Position numbers and translations under genes: made by a program. From positions 507,058 to 548,660 of the forward strand of contig DDTQ01000012.1 of assembly GCA_002344125.1 (NCBI GenBank): a stretch of DNA of 41,603 nt. The letters run 5' to 3'. The DNA comes from Ignavibacteria bacterium UBA2360. Its GTDB lineage: Bacteria > Bacteroidota > Ignavibacteria > Tepidaquicellales > OLB5. This document shows, piece by piece, positions 7,628 to 16,879 of the stretch. The notes under the pieces were generated by a model. That model saw only the letters and a program-made list of their open reading frames with translations. It had not been told where the DNA came from and did no database searches. Position 1 is the first letter of the stretch. The number at the start of each line of letters is the position of its first letter.

Positions 7628-8242
7628 ATGGAAATAAAGCTTAAGAATTCTTATCCCAGTATCCACGGCTTGCCCGTTATCCACTCGGTTGAAACAGATA
7701 TTTTTGATTTAACCTATTTCATGAAGTGCATGGAATGCACCTTCTGCAAAGATCAGTGCTGTGAGTGGGGCGCTGATATTGATATGCAGAACGTTGCTCG
7801 TGTGATGAAATACAAAGATGAGCTTGAAGCGTTTACAGGGATAAAATCAGAGCGCTGGTTTGATGAATCCGAAAAAGGAACTGACTATGAATATCCCGGG
7901 CACGATTATATGCGTACAACTTTTGACCCGGAAAAAGATCATTGTATCTTTCTTAACACTAAAAGCAGAGGATGCATGATTCACAGCTTTTCTTTGCATA
8001 AAGGAATTGACTACCACGAAATTAAACCGTTCTTTTGTTCACTCTTTCCTGTGACCTACATGGATGGCGTACTTATGACCCCCGAAGAGATCGACGAAGG
8101 CTTAACAGCCTGCCTTGGGCAGGGACCCACACTGTACCAGGGTTCACGTGATGAGCTCCTATATTACTTCGGCCCCGGCCTCGTTGCAGAATTAGACGAG
8201 ATCCAGGCTTCCAGACCACCCGTCACAAAAGAAGCAGTGTAA
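7628..8242 (+). CDS. Cys-cluster protein (YkgJ/DUF3109-like)
   Basis: A 204-residue soluble protein with a cysteine cluster C34-x2-C37-x2-C40-x3-C44-C45 (MKCMECTFCKDQCCEWG) and further cysteines at 106, 116, 137 and 162. This pattern matches the broad family of putative zinc- or iron-sulfur-chelating CxxCxxxCC proteins. The segment HSFSLHKGIDYHEIKPFFCSLFPVTY is typical of these proteins. Biochemical role is unknown. It stands alone between repeat-rich gaps, so context gives no help. The start is the ATG after an A-rich stretch; no strong ribosome binding site was seen. Confidence 0.7.
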   Translation: MEIKLKNSYPSIHGLPVIHSVETDIFDLTYFMKCMECTFCKDQCCEWGADIDMQNVARVMKYKDELEAFTGIKSERWFDESEKGTDYEYPGHDYMRTTFDPEKDHCIFLNTKSRGCMIHSFSLHKGIDYHEIKPFFCSLFPVTYMDGVLMTPEEIDEGLTACLGQGPTLYQGSRDELLYYFGPGLVAELDEIQASRPPVTKEAV

Positions 8243-8262
8243 CGCAAAATTGAAACATTTAC

Positions 8263-8355
8263 CTCGTGCCACGAATATAGGTATCAAAAGATATAGGTAA
8301 GATCAAAAGCTTTTGGAATAAACAATTTTAAATAATCCTGTTTTCGTGGTACGAG
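8263..8355. repeat. long-range inverted repeat
   Basis: CTCGTGCCACGAA (8263-8275) and TTCGTGGTACGAG (8343-8355) are complementary at 12 of 13 positions across a 67-base interior. A CTTTGCGCCTTAGCGCC-type word common in Bacteroidota spacers follows at about 8434-8452. The gap lies between convergent genes. Confidence 0.55.
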
Positions 8356-8512
8356 TATTATTTTGTTCTTACTTGGTCCATCTTAATCAACTTTATAAAC
8401 TAAATTTAAGATTTTCTTCTTAAAGTCTTTGCGCCTTAGCGCCTTTGCGTGAAATTATACTCATTTGAAATTACATATTGTAAAGTTTTAACCATCCCAC
8501 TGACTCGTTAAC

Positions 8513-9838
8513 TCAACTAACCAATTCCTCAATAACAATTCCTTCATTTACGTACTTTAGGGGGCGACCCTGGGGTGAGTGTATCACTTTATTATAATCT
8601 ATTCCCAACTGATGCGAAAGCGTTGCAAACAAATTGCCGGGCGTCACCGGATTCGATACTATCTGATTCCCGTCATCATTTGTTTCACCATAAACTCTGC
8701 CGCCCCGGATACCGCCGCCGGCAATTGCGCAAGCGAATGCATCTGGGTAATGGTCGCGTCCTTCGTTGACGTTTATGTTTGGTGTCCTGCCGAATTCACC
8801 CATACATAATACAAGTGTCTTATCCAGCATTCCGCGCTGAGAAAGATCCTGTAATAGTGTTGATAGCGCTGGGTCTAATTTTTTGCAGAGATTTGATACC
8901 CTCGTAAAATTATTCTGATGCGTATCCCAGCCATCAAGTGTCACTTCTACGAACTTAACGCCTGTTTCAATTAGCCTTCTTGCCATCAAACAGCCTTTGC
9001 CAAAATCATTTTCACCGTAGGCCTTTTTTAGTACATCAGGTTCCTCGCTGATATCGAAGGCTTTAATTAAAGGGGAATCCATCATCCTAACCGATTTCTC
9101 ATATATCAACTTATGCTCTTTAATATCATCCAGCCCCTTTTCTCTGTAAAACGAATCTTCCATTTGGTTCAGAATTTTCATTCTCTCCGCAAATCTGGTA
9201 TCATCAACATCTTTGTACTTCGCTATATTCTGTAGCGGCTTGGTTACATCTTTAATTACGTAGGGTGAGTATTCCTTTCCCAAAAACTCCGCGCTGTAAC
9301 TCGGGCCGCTTAAACTGATGAAATACGGAAGATCAAACTCTTTCGCTCCGCCAAGTTCCTTGGCTGTGATTGCCCCAAAGCTCGGATGCTTTACAACTCC
9401 CGTAGGGGGATACGAAGTATGCATCAAATAGCTCGCGCGATTGTGATTACCTTCTTTGCTTGTGAGGGTCCGTATAAGTGTTACCTTATCCATCTGCTGC
9501 GCCAGCAGCGGCAGGTTTTCAGCCAGCTCAATTCCCGCAATGTTTGTAGGGATCGACCTGGTTAGACCTCCGTTTTTGCTCTTAGGCTTGGGTGAAAATG
9601 TCTCAAACTGCGAGGGCGCGCCCGCAAGCCACAGCACTATAACGTTTTCAGCCTGGGCGTTCAGCGGATTCATAAATGATAAGTTCGGATTCTTTGCAGC
9701 AATACTTTTTGTAAACCCGAATTTCGAAAATATCAATCCTGTCGAGAGCGCCATACTCAGCGAAAGAAATTTCCTCCGTGAAAGCTCAACTTCATCCTTG
9801 TGGTCATTTTGTCCGCAATGTTCTTTGTTATTTATCAT
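8513..9838 (-). CDS. DUF1501 protein with Tat signal
   Basis: A 441-residue protein of the DUF1501 family, which has a sulfatase/alkaline-phosphatase-like fold. A twin-arginine signal, SRRKFLSLS, begins at residue 20 and is followed by a hydrophobic stretch, so export across the inner membrane in folded form is expected. Family blocks are visible: WLAGAPSQFETFSPKP near the start of the mature domain, GWDTHQNNF, and GEFGRTPNINVNEGRDHYPDAF, which provide likely metal-binding His and Asp residues. Substrate is unknown. It lies 173 bases downstream of the DUF1549/DUF1553 gene on the same strand, a pairing well known from Planctomycetes. Confidence 0.88.
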   Translation of the reverse strand: MINNKEHCGQNDHKDEVELSRRKFLSLSMALSTGLIFSKFGFTKSIAAKNPNLSFMNPLNAQAENVIVLWLAGAPSQFETFSPKPKSKNGGLTRSIPTNIAGIELAENLPLLAQQMDKVTLIRTLTSKEGNHNRASYLMHTSYPPTGVVKHPSFGAITAKELGGAKEFDLPYFISLSGPSYSAEFLGKEYSPYVIKDVTKPLQNIAKYKDVDDTRFAERMKILNQMEDSFYREKGLDDIKEHKLIYEKSVRMMDSPLIKAFDISEEPDVLKKAYGENDFGKGCLMARRLIETGVKFVEVTLDGWDTHQNNFTRVSNLCKKLDPALSTLLQDLSQRGMLDKTLVLCMGEFGRTPNINVNEGRDHYPDAFACAIAGGGIRGGRVYGETNDDGNQIVSNPVTPGNLFATLSHQLGIDYNKVIHSPQGRPLKYVNEGIVIEELVS

Positions 9839-9844
9839 TTTTTT

Positions 9845-9960
9845 CCTATCCCCGCGCTTGCCTGCCGAAACGTCAGTTCAGGCAGGAAAGAAGGGATCTT
9901 AGTTATTTATTTTGCATTCCTGCCAGCCTTGTTTCTAAGGCGAAAGCGGGAATATTAAAA
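9845..9960. repeat. two palindromic repeats between DUF1549 and DUF1501 genes
   Basis: CCTGCC (9861-9866) pairs with GGCAGG (9881-9886) around a 14-base loop. A second, GTCATTCC-like palindrome at about 9914-9953 carries CCTTGTTTCTAAGG (9927-9940) in its loop. Both lie within the spacer of a likely operon. Confidence 0.6.
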
Positions 9961-10011
9961 CTGGGATGCTAATTTCAAATTTAAATTTAACTTTGATTCA
10001 ACTTAATATAC

Positions 10012-11871
10012 TCAATGATTAAACACAAACTCACTGCTGTTTATCATTGCCCATTGAAGGTCTTCGTAGCCATCTTCCTTATCACCCGCAATTGTTAATG
10101 CCGCTTCCATTTCTTTCTCACTTGGGAATCTACCCAATGTGTTGAGGTAAAGCAAATTTATTCTTTCCTGCGGATCTTTTTCTTTATTCATAATTTGTGA
10201 TATAAAATTTCCCGGTTTTTTCTCTGTTACTTTTTCGGTCATGTCGCTGTTCATCATTAACAGCGCCTGCGAAATTGTACCTGAAAAATCTTCCGCTTCA
10301 TTCATTTCATCATCTTCAAAAGTATAAACAAATAATTGCAGTATCCTGAATCTTATTTTAGCCAGTTCATCATCGCTTTTGTTCTTCATGTTGCCCTGGT
10401 TAAAGTATCCGCTTGAAGATAAAAGCGAATTCGAAAGCTGTACCGGGTCCATTGACCTGAGAACTGCCCGCGAATAATACATCCTGTCATCTTTGTTGGT
10501 GGTATTCGGAGTTGATGAAAGCTGGTAAGTCTCTGTATTTGCTATCAGTCTGAAAAGCGCCTTAATATCAAAATTACTTCTTACAAATTCATTAGTAAGC
10601 AATTCCAGCAGCTCGGGGTTTGTGCCTTTTTCGTCGGCTGTCATATCATCCACAGGATTTATAAATCCATACCCGAAGAAATGTTTCCAGAACCTGTTCA
10701 CGAACGCGCGCGCAAGCTGCCTTTGCTCGGTTACTGTGATATTTTCCGCCAGCAAATCGCGCCTGTCTATTCCCGCATCACCCGATATAGACGCTCCGCC
10801 TAAAAACTTTGGATATACAGTATTTTTTTTGCCGTTATCTTCATAGGTTATTTGCCCGTTTACTGCGTCCCATACCAGCAAGTCAGGTTTGAAAGTTGAA
10901 TCACTCATTCTTTGCTTAAGACTATCGATTGCCCATTGCGGTGGTATATTCTTTTTCTTTTCACCCTTATTCTTTTTTTTAGATTTGTCTATTTGCTTTT
11001 TCCTGGCATTTTTGTGCTCTTCTTTTTTCATCATTTCTTCGTTCATTTCAGTCGTGCTTTCAACATTACTTTCCATCTCTGCTTTTTCCATTTCCAGATC
11101 ACGGAGTTTTGCGATCTGCTTCTCCATTCTGGTAATTGCATTGGTTATCTTCTGCGCCTGGTCCTTCTTTAACAACGGCAGTACCTGCCTGCGTGAAAAA
11201 AATGATGCCACACCGTAAAAATCTTCCTGTGTTATTTCTTCATAGGGATGTTTATGGCACTGCGCGCATTGGATCTGCCTGCCTGTAAATATTTTCATTA
11301 CATTACCTGCAGCATCTTCGGGAGTCTCAAATCTGCCCATGTATAGTGCATACGGATTTGTTGTTACAAATCCCTGCGCGCTGATAAGCTTTGAAACAAA
11401 CTCACTGTACGGTCTGTTGGAATTGAAATTTGCCGCAAACTCACTGCGTACCAGGTTATAAGTTGGCGCCTGCACCCGGCGTTTTGCGTCATAAGAAAAC
11501 AATATCTGCATCCACACATCAGCCATATATCCGCCGTATTCATCTGCTGCAAGTAGTTCATCGATCTTTTCAGCGCGCTTATTCTTGCTCTTGTTTTCTA
11601 AGAATTGTTTTACCTCAGCTGCGTTTGGTATTCTTCCCGTTACATCAATATACAGTCTTCTTAAGAATTCCGCATCGTTGATTTTGTGTGATGGCTCAAG
11701 ACCTCTCTCTTTCCATTTTTGCGAAACCAGTCTGTCTATTTCATTTCCCGTCAAACGGCTTTCGCCGGCATCAGCCGTTAGAAATAATAGAAGTGTGATA
11801 AATGCTGTAAACAACAAGTAAACTGAAAATATGAGCCTTGAATTTGTATGACTTACTTTTGAAATTATCAT
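10012..11871 (-). CDS. DUF1549/DUF1553 protein with CxxCH site
   Basis: A 619-residue exported protein. Residues 13-32 form a membrane or signal segment. A DUF1549 block follows (about 40-230; EFLRRLYIDVTGRIPNAAEV), containing CAQCHKHPYEE with the CxxCH pattern at 202-206. Residues about 237-310 are a Glu/Lys/Met-rich coiled coil. The C-terminal part is DUF1553-like (AENITVTEQRQLARAFVNRFWKHFFGYGFI near 375-404, then an NTETYQLSS motif). Such proteins pair with DUF1501 proteins; their function is not established. Whether CAQCH binds heme is not certain from sequence alone. Confidence 0.85.
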   Translation of the reverse strand: MIISKVSHTNSRLIFSVYLLFTAFITLLLFLTADAGESRLTGNEIDRLVSQKWKERGLEPSHKINDAEFLRRLYIDVTGRIPNAAEVKQFLENKSKNKRAEKIDELLAADEYGGYMADVWMQILFSYDAKRRVQAPTYNLVRSEFAANFNSNRPYSEFVSKLISAQGFVTTNPYALYMGRFETPEDAAGNVMKIFTGRQIQCAQCHKHPYEEITQEDFYGVASFFSRRQVLPLLKKDQAQKITNAITRMEKQIAKLRDLEMEKAEMESNVESTTEMNEEMMKKEEHKNARKKQIDKSKKKNKGEKKKNIPPQWAIDSLKQRMSDSTFKPDLLVWDAVNGQITYEDNGKKNTVYPKFLGGASISGDAGIDRRDLLAENITVTEQRQLARAFVNRFWKHFFGYGFINPVDDMTADEKGTNPELLELLTNEFVRSNFDIKALFRLIANTETYQLSSTPNTTNKDDRMYYSRAVLRSMDPVQLSNSLLSSSGYFNQGNMKNKSDDELAKIRFRILQLFVYTFEDDEMNEAEDFSGTISQALLMMNSDMTEKVTEKKPGNFISQIMNKEKDPQERINLLYLNTLGRFPSEKEMEAALTIAGDKEDGYEDLQWAMINSSEFVFNH

Positions 11872-11982
11872 TTGTGAGCGAAAAATTAGATATTTATATC
11901 AAATTTAAACGGATTTAGTAATTTGACACAAATCCATGGAAATGGTTTAATCCAAAATGTTGCTTCGGATGTTCTTGTTGAG

Positions 11983-12009
11983 CTTCTTCGCGGAGTCTCT
12001 GCGAAGAAG
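11983..12009. repeat. CTTCTTCGC hairpin
   Basis: Perfect 9-bp stem CTTCTTCGC (11983-11991) with GCGAAGAAG (12001-12009). The loop GGAGTCTCT recalls the CGCAGAGTC repeat family. It lies just past the stop of the minus-strand helical-repeat gene at 12033. No T-run follows on the minus strand. Confidence 0.65.
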
Positions 12010-12032
12010 GAATCTGCCTGGTAATTTCGTGT

Positions 12033-13580
12033 TCATCCCATGGTATTTCTATTTTTTACAGTTTCAAGGTATGATCTGTTTTGTATCTTGCTATCCAGCC
12101 ATGCATCAAGATCTATCACCTGCAGCATCCCGGGCTCCGATTCAATTTCCTTTCTTAATTTGTTTCTGGTTTCGCTGAAGAGGTCTTTCATTTCCTTAGT
12201 ATCGCTAACGCGTTGACCGCGTTTCAGGAAATCAAAAACAAGCCTTTCGAATCCGTTCAGCTCTTTTCTTTTTTTTAAGTAGCGGTAAGTTGATCTTATA
12301 TAATACTCCAGTGAACCCATATTGCCAAGCTCATAATGTATAAGCAGGTTTATTATTCTGCATGAAACCTGGATATCTTCACGCAGTTCAAATGCTTTGG
12401 AATTAAAAATTCTGTTTATATGAAACAATGAATCATCATACATTGAATTGGCGAAGTAAACTGAAACCGCTATGAAGTCTGTTACTATAACTTCATCCCT
12501 GAAAGATGATCCTTCGTTCTTCTTTGTGATATCTATCAATTCACGGATCACCTCAAGGTTGTTCTCATGTTTCCCGCCGGCTGAATTTATGTTCAGCTTT
12601 CCCATCAATGATCTCAATTTCAAAAAATTTTGTATTTTTAAAGGTGAGTCACCAAGCAGCTTCTCCTGCTCCTGCATAAGCCTCGCAAAATAAGTTTCTG
12701 ATTCCCCGGCCCTGCCTTCGGCATAAGTTATCTGCATCATTTCCTGGAGGATAAGAATATATTCATATGATGCCGCCTGCTTGTTCCTTTCGGAATCTCC
12801 AATAAGTTCCAAACACTCCAGGCCGTAGCTGTAAGCAGCGGATTTGTTTCCGGTAAGATTGTTTATGAAACAATGCATCAGCAGAAATATAACCCTGCTC
12901 TGAAAGTATCGGGCGTTTTCGTAATTCCTCAGAAGCCTGTTGGAAAGCAGTTTCTCGAATGTATTGCCCGGTTCACTGCCCGCCTCGATCCCTTTTGCCG
13001 TTGCATGGATCACCATCATGTCATACAGTTTTCTATAGTCTGAAATGTTCTTCATTTTTTCAAGGACTTTCTGTTCTTCTTCATAATTTCGCATTAACTC
13101 AGTTGATACTTCGTTAAGAGATGAATTTACTCTAAGGGCAAGCCTTTCAGCCTGAATTGATTCCAGCAGCTTGATCGGCTTATCGTATTTTTCCGCCATA
13201 GCTTTCGCCTTACTGATCATTTTAATTGATTGCGTGTAAAGTCCCTTTTTATACAGTATATTGGCGTTGTTTATAAGAAGGTTCAGTTTAAGATCAATAC
13301 TGTCTTCTGCGTAGTACAGGTTCAGCGATTTCAGGATATTGTTATATAAATATAACTTTGTGACCGGAAGCTGTTTTATGAATTTTTCATTCCTGAATTT
13401 TTCCTTAATATGATCCTCGGAATAATTCACGCTGCCGCTTTTTGTGCTATCAATTGCATCAAACAGCTTACGGAATGTACTCTCTTCTTTGAAGTGCCTG
13501 CCTGAAAATTTTCTGAAGTACGCCTTTTCTGTGGGAGAAAGTGAGTCAATCAGCAGTTTTAGATCGTTTTTTGGTTTCAT
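12033..13580 (-). CDS. large helical (TPR-like) protein, unknown function
   Basis: A 515-residue, almost entirely alpha-helical cytosolic protein. It begins with a conserved-looking segment, LLIDSLSPTEKAYFRKFSGRH, which resembles the N terminus of a Bacteroidota family of uncharacterised proteins. Repeated helix pairs of about 35-40 residues (for example NANILYKKGLYTQSIKMISKAKAMAEKY near 108-135) suggest degenerate TPR repeats and a scaffolding or sensory role. No enzymatic motif, signal peptide or membrane segment was seen. It is divergent from the FG-GAP gene at 13734, with a perfect 22-base palindrome between them. Confidence 0.7.
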   Translation of the reverse strand: MKPKNDLKLLIDSLSPTEKAYFRKFSGRHFKEESTFRKLFDAIDSTKSGSVNYSEDHIKEKFRNEKFIKQLPVTKLYLYNNILKSLNLYYAEDSIDLKLNLLINNANILYKKGLYTQSIKMISKAKAMAEKYDKPIKLLESIQAERLALRVNSSLNEVSTELMRNYEEEQKVLEKMKNISDYRKLYDMMVIHATAKGIEAGSEPGNTFEKLLSNRLLRNYENARYFQSRVIFLLMHCFINNLTGNKSAAYSYGLECLELIGDSERNKQAASYEYILILQEMMQITYAEGRAGESETYFARLMQEQEKLLGDSPLKIQNFLKLRSLMGKLNINSAGGKHENNLEVIRELIDITKKNEGSSFRDEVIVTDFIAVSVYFANSMYDDSLFHINRIFNSKAFELREDIQVSCRIINLLIHYELGNMGSLEYYIRSTYRYLKKRKELNGFERLVFDFLKRGQRVSDTKEMKDLFSETRNKLRKEIESEPGMLQVIDLDAWLDSKIQNRSYLETVKNRNTMG

Positions 13581-13590
13581 TGAGTTTTAA

Positions 13591-13612
13591 TGATTATTTT
13601 TAAAAATAATCA
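13591..13612. promoter_or_regulatory. 22-bp perfect palindrome, candidate operator
   Basis: TGATTATTTTT followed by AAAAATAATCA, with no loop. It lies 10 bases upstream of the minus-strand ATG at 13580 and about 120 bases before the divergent FG-GAP gene. A dimeric regulator could bind it, but AT-rich palindromes also arise by chance; the role is inferred. Confidence 0.4.
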
Positions 13613-13733
13613 TAATTATTAAAAAAATCAGCTAATTTAGGGTGTACCTTCCAAATTGACTTCTAAGAAAGAATTTTATTTCATTTGTTATATTTCCTGT
13701 CTTTTATGATTTTTGGAGCAATTAAAAAATACT

Positions 13734-15266
13734 ATGTCTCTCAGGAAATCCTTTTTATTAATAAGCTCTCTATTAATTCTTGGTTTTTTGATCCTGGCTG
13801 TTTCTCCGTTCACTACTGTAAACAAAAGTTCATTATCAGGTGATACCATTTTGTACCGCGATGTTTCCGCGACCAATCTCCCGATTGCAATTGTTGGCGG
13901 ACCCGGAATGGATGCCGAAACAGGCGATCTCGATGGTGACGGCGATCTTGATATTGTTATTGCTAACGAATACCAGCCTAACAAAATACTGCTGAATAAC
14001 GGTCTCGGTGTTTTCACAGATGGTACTCCAGGCAGGCTGCCGCAGAAGAATCTTGATAGCGAAGATATTGGTATCGCTGATATGGATCGTGATGGTGATA
14101 TGGATATTGTTTTCGCCACGGAAGATCATTCAATTCATGAACTCTACTTCAACAACGGCTCTGCCGTTTTCAGAGATAAAAGTAATATTCTGCCTAACAG
14201 CATTGCAAATTCAGTGCTCGCAATTGATGTTAACAACGATTCCCTGCCAGATCTCATATTCGGCAATGCCGGTGCCTCTGATACACCCGCGCAGAACTTC
14301 CTGCTGATAAATAATGGCGATTCAACATTCACCGATCAAACCGCTTCAAGGCTTCCGCAGATACTTGATATCACCCAGGATATTAAACTCGGGGATATTG
14401 ATGGGGATAGCGATCTTGATATGGTAGTAGGGAACGAAGACGGTAACAAAATATTTATCAATAATGGCAGCGGATTTTTTTCCGATGAAACAACCCAAAG
14501 GCTGCCGCTTACCGGCACCGAAGAAACCCGAAAAGTTACTTTGTGCGATGTTGATGAAGATGGCGACCTTGATATCTTCTTCGCGAATGTAGCGTTCAGA
14601 CCCAACAGGCTCAGGCAGGATAGACTCCTGCTCAATAACGGCTCAGGCATATTTTCTGATGTAACATCGTCAAACATTCCGTTTGATAATGAACATACTA
14701 CCGAGGGAATTTTTGTTGATGTTGATTTCGATGGTGACCAGGATCTTTTAACCGCGAATATTTTTAGCAATCGCCCGGTTAAAGTTTTCGCGAATAATGG
14801 AAGCGGAGTTTTCGGGGAGGTAACGCACTTAGTAATGCCGCCAGGTGTTCTTGGAGAGGGCATAGGCATCAAAGCTGGTGATTACAACGGTGATAACCTC
14901 CTCGATCTTTATATTGTAAACCGCGGGCAGCCTGATAAGCTGCTGCTCCGCAATGATACCGCCAAGACTATCGGTTTAAATCAGCTGGGTTCTGAGATAC
15001 CTGAAAAGTTTTCTCTGCTGCAGAATTATCCAAACCCGTTCAACCCGCAAACAAAGATTGGTTTTTTATTGCCCGCCGGGTCAAATGTAACGTTGTCAGT
15101 TTATGATGTTTCCGGAAAGCTTGTAACTATTCTCCTCAACAGGCAGCTTGCTGCCGGAAGTTTTGAAGTGAATTGGAATGCCGGAAATCTCCCAAGCGGC
15201 ATCTATTTCTACAGGATTGAAACCGGTAGTTTTTCCCAAACCCGTAAAATGATTTTAATAAAATAA
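13734..15266 (+). CDS. FG-GAP/VCBS-repeat protein with T9SS sorting domain
   Basis: A 510-residue secreted protein. The chosen ATG gives a clear signal peptide (SLRKSFLLISSLLILGF) with GGAG about 15 bases upstream; a TTG 21 bases earlier is less likely. The body has at least seven repeats carrying calcium-binding-like acidic motifs such as DLDGDGDLD, DMDRDGDMD, DIDGDSDLD, DVDEDGDLD and DVDFDGDQD, as in beta-propeller FG-GAP/VCBS proteins. The last 85 residues form a type-A T9SS sorting domain (LLQNYPNPFNPQTKI to TRKMILIK), so export through the outer membrane is expected. The T9SS serine hydrolase begins 7 bases after the stop. Ligand and function are unknown. Confidence 0.88.
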   Translation: MSLRKSFLLISSLLILGFLILAVSPFTTVNKSSLSGDTILYRDVSATNLPIAIVGGPGMDAETGDLDGDGDLDIVIANEYQPNKILLNNGLGVFTDGTPGRLPQKNLDSEDIGIADMDRDGDMDIVFATEDHSIHELYFNNGSAVFRDKSNILPNSIANSVLAIDVNNDSLPDLIFGNAGASDTPAQNFLLINNGDSTFTDQTASRLPQILDITQDIKLGDIDGDSDLDMVVGNEDGNKIFINNGSGFFSDETTQRLPLTGTEETRKVTLCDVDEDGDLDIFFANVAFRPNRLRQDRLLLNNGSGIFSDVTSSNIPFDNEHTTEGIFVDVDFDGDQDLLTANIFSNRPVKVFANNGSGVFGEVTHLVMPPGVLGEGIGIKAGDYNGDNLLDLYIVNRGQPDKLLLRNDTAKTIGLNQLGSEIPEKFSLLQNYPNPFNPQTKIGFLLPAGSNVTLSVYDVSGKLVTILLNRQLAAGSFEVNWNAGNLPSGIYFYRIETGSFSQTRKMILIK

Positions 15267-15273
15267 TTCATCC

Positions 15274-16686
15274 ATGAAAATTACTCCACGATTTAAAAGG
15301 TTTTGCGTAGTTACTTTGATAGCTTTTGCTTTTTGCTCGCATAATGCGTTTGCCGGCAATTCTTTTGATACCGCTTACGCGCGCATTCTGCAGCAAAGGA
15401 TTGAACATCTCAAAAGTTCATTTAATCTCGTGGGAATTTCCGCAGCTGCCGAAGTACCCGGGCAAGGGGTATGGCTTGGCACTGCGGGGATTTCTCATGT
15501 TAACGTAAATATTGATACCGGCATGGTGTTCGATATCGGCAGCATCACAAAAAATTTTGTTGCCGCCTTAACGCTGCAGCTGGTAGAAGCCGATAGCCTT
15601 AGTTTGACAGATAGCATCGGAACTTGGCTTCCCCAATATCCAAACATAAACAACAAAGTTACAATTAAGCAGCTGCTCGATCACACGAGCGGATTATATA
15701 ATTTCACTGATAACTCCGTGTGGGCTAATGCGGTGAACGCTGATCCTTATAGGGTGTGGACCCTCGAAGAGGTTCTGCAGGGTTATATCTTAAATTCATA
15801 TTTCCCGCCCGGTGCAGGGTGGCGCTACAGCAACACAAACTATACTATATTAACCATTATCATCAGGCAAATTACCGGCTCTGATCTGCCTGAGCTTTTC
15901 AGAAGCAGGTTCTTTACTCCCCTGGGAATGAATACAGCATACGTTGAATTAACTGATACCATCACAGCTCCGTTTGCTCATAACTGGGTGCAGTCAGGCT
16001 CGCAGCTTGTAGATGCTTATGGCTACCCGCGCATTGCATTTACAAGCTCAGCCTACGGACCCGGGGGAGTTATAACCAGACCCGAAAATATGCTTCGCTG
16101 GTCTAAAGCGCTTTATAGCGGCCAGATAATTTCAAACAATACACTTGATCAAATGCTTACTTTCGTTACTGCTAATATTTCCGGCGCAAATGGTTATGGA
16201 TTAGGTACAATGCGCTATAATGTTGGCGGTAAGATATGCTGGGGTCACGGCGGTAATTCATTCGGGCACTCAAGTGTATCAATGCACTATGCCCCCGGCG
16301 GAATATCTATTGCTATAATGATGAACCGCGATATCAATACCGGACCAATTGGCATCGATTTTATGAATACAGTTATTTCTTTTAATCCCACGGGACTCAC
16401 ACCCGTTTCATCTGAAGTACCACGCGAATTTACTTTAAATCAAAATTATCCAAATCCATTTAACCCTGTAACAAAGATCGTTTTTTCTTTGCCGCAGACT
16501 TCCGGTGTAAGTTTAAAAGTCTTTGATGCCGCCGGAAAAGAAGTTTCCGAATTGCTCAGCCGTGAACTTAAAGCAGGTCAGTATGAGTATGAATGGAACG
16601 CGGCTAATATGCCAAGTGGTGTGTATTTTTACATGCTAAGGGCAGGGGAGTTTACGCAAACCAAAAAAATGATTCTTGTCAAATAG
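15274..16686 (+). CDS. serine hydrolase (class C beta-lactamase fold) with T9SS domain
   Basis: A 470-residue secreted enzyme. A signal peptide covers about residues 1-27. The beta-lactamase/transpeptidase-like core has SITK (Ser90, Lys93) as nucleophile motif, YSN (185-187) as the second motif and HGG (325-327) in place of KTG. This set is typical of class C-like esterases and D-amino-acid peptidases rather than proven beta-lactamases. The C-terminal 90 residues are a T9SS type-A sorting domain (LNQNYPNPFNPVTKI to TKKMILVK). It is only 7 bases after the FG-GAP gene, so the two secreted proteins are likely made together. Substrate unknown. Confidence 0.9.
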   Translation: MKITPRFKRFCVVTLIAFAFCSHNAFAGNSFDTAYARILQQRIEHLKSSFNLVGISAAAEVPGQGVWLGTAGISHVNVNIDTGMVFDIGSITKNFVAALTLQLVEADSLSLTDSIGTWLPQYPNINNKVTIKQLLDHTSGLYNFTDNSVWANAVNADPYRVWTLEEVLQGYILNSYFPPGAGWRYSNTNYTILTIIIRQITGSDLPELFRSRFFTPLGMNTAYVELTDTITAPFAHNWVQSGSQLVDAYGYPRIAFTSSAYGPGGVITRPENMLRWSKALYSGQIISNNTLDQMLTFVTANISGANGYGLGTMRYNVGGKICWGHGGNSFGHSSVSMHYAPGGISIAIMMNRDINTGPIGIDFMNTVISFNPTGLTPVSSEVPREFTLNQNYPNPFNPVTKIVFSLPQTSGVSLKVFDAAGKEVSELLSRELKAGQYEYEWNAANMPSGVYFYMLRAGEFTQTKKMILVK

Positions 16687-16744
16687 TTTTTAAAACAAGA
16701 ACACATGCTTTGAATTAGCAGTATATTAATATTACCCCAATGTG

Positions 16745-16781
16745 AAGCGGAGCCGGTTCCATAAACTGCCTCCGCTTTTTT
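16745..16781 (+). terminator. rho-independent terminator after the T9SS hydrolase
   Basis: Stem AAGCGGAG (16745-16752) with CTCCGCTT (16770-16777), followed by further T residues to 16781. It sits between two convergent genes. Confidence 0.65.
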
Positions 16782-16798
16782 AATGCTTTTCGTGGAGT

Positions 16799-16817
16799 GC
16801 ACTGACTGGGTCAGTGC
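16799..16817. repeat. GCACTGAC hairpin
   Basis: Stem GCACTGAC with GTCAGTGC around TGG, preceded by GGAGT. A related GGAGTGCACTGACTG segment with a distant, partial pairing arm occurs at about 7240-7285. Confidence 0.6.
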
Positions 16818-16879
16818 GTTTTTGTGCTTGCCGGCCTGTCGAATGGTTATAGCATGGCCTTTGCGAGAAATATTGCCCC

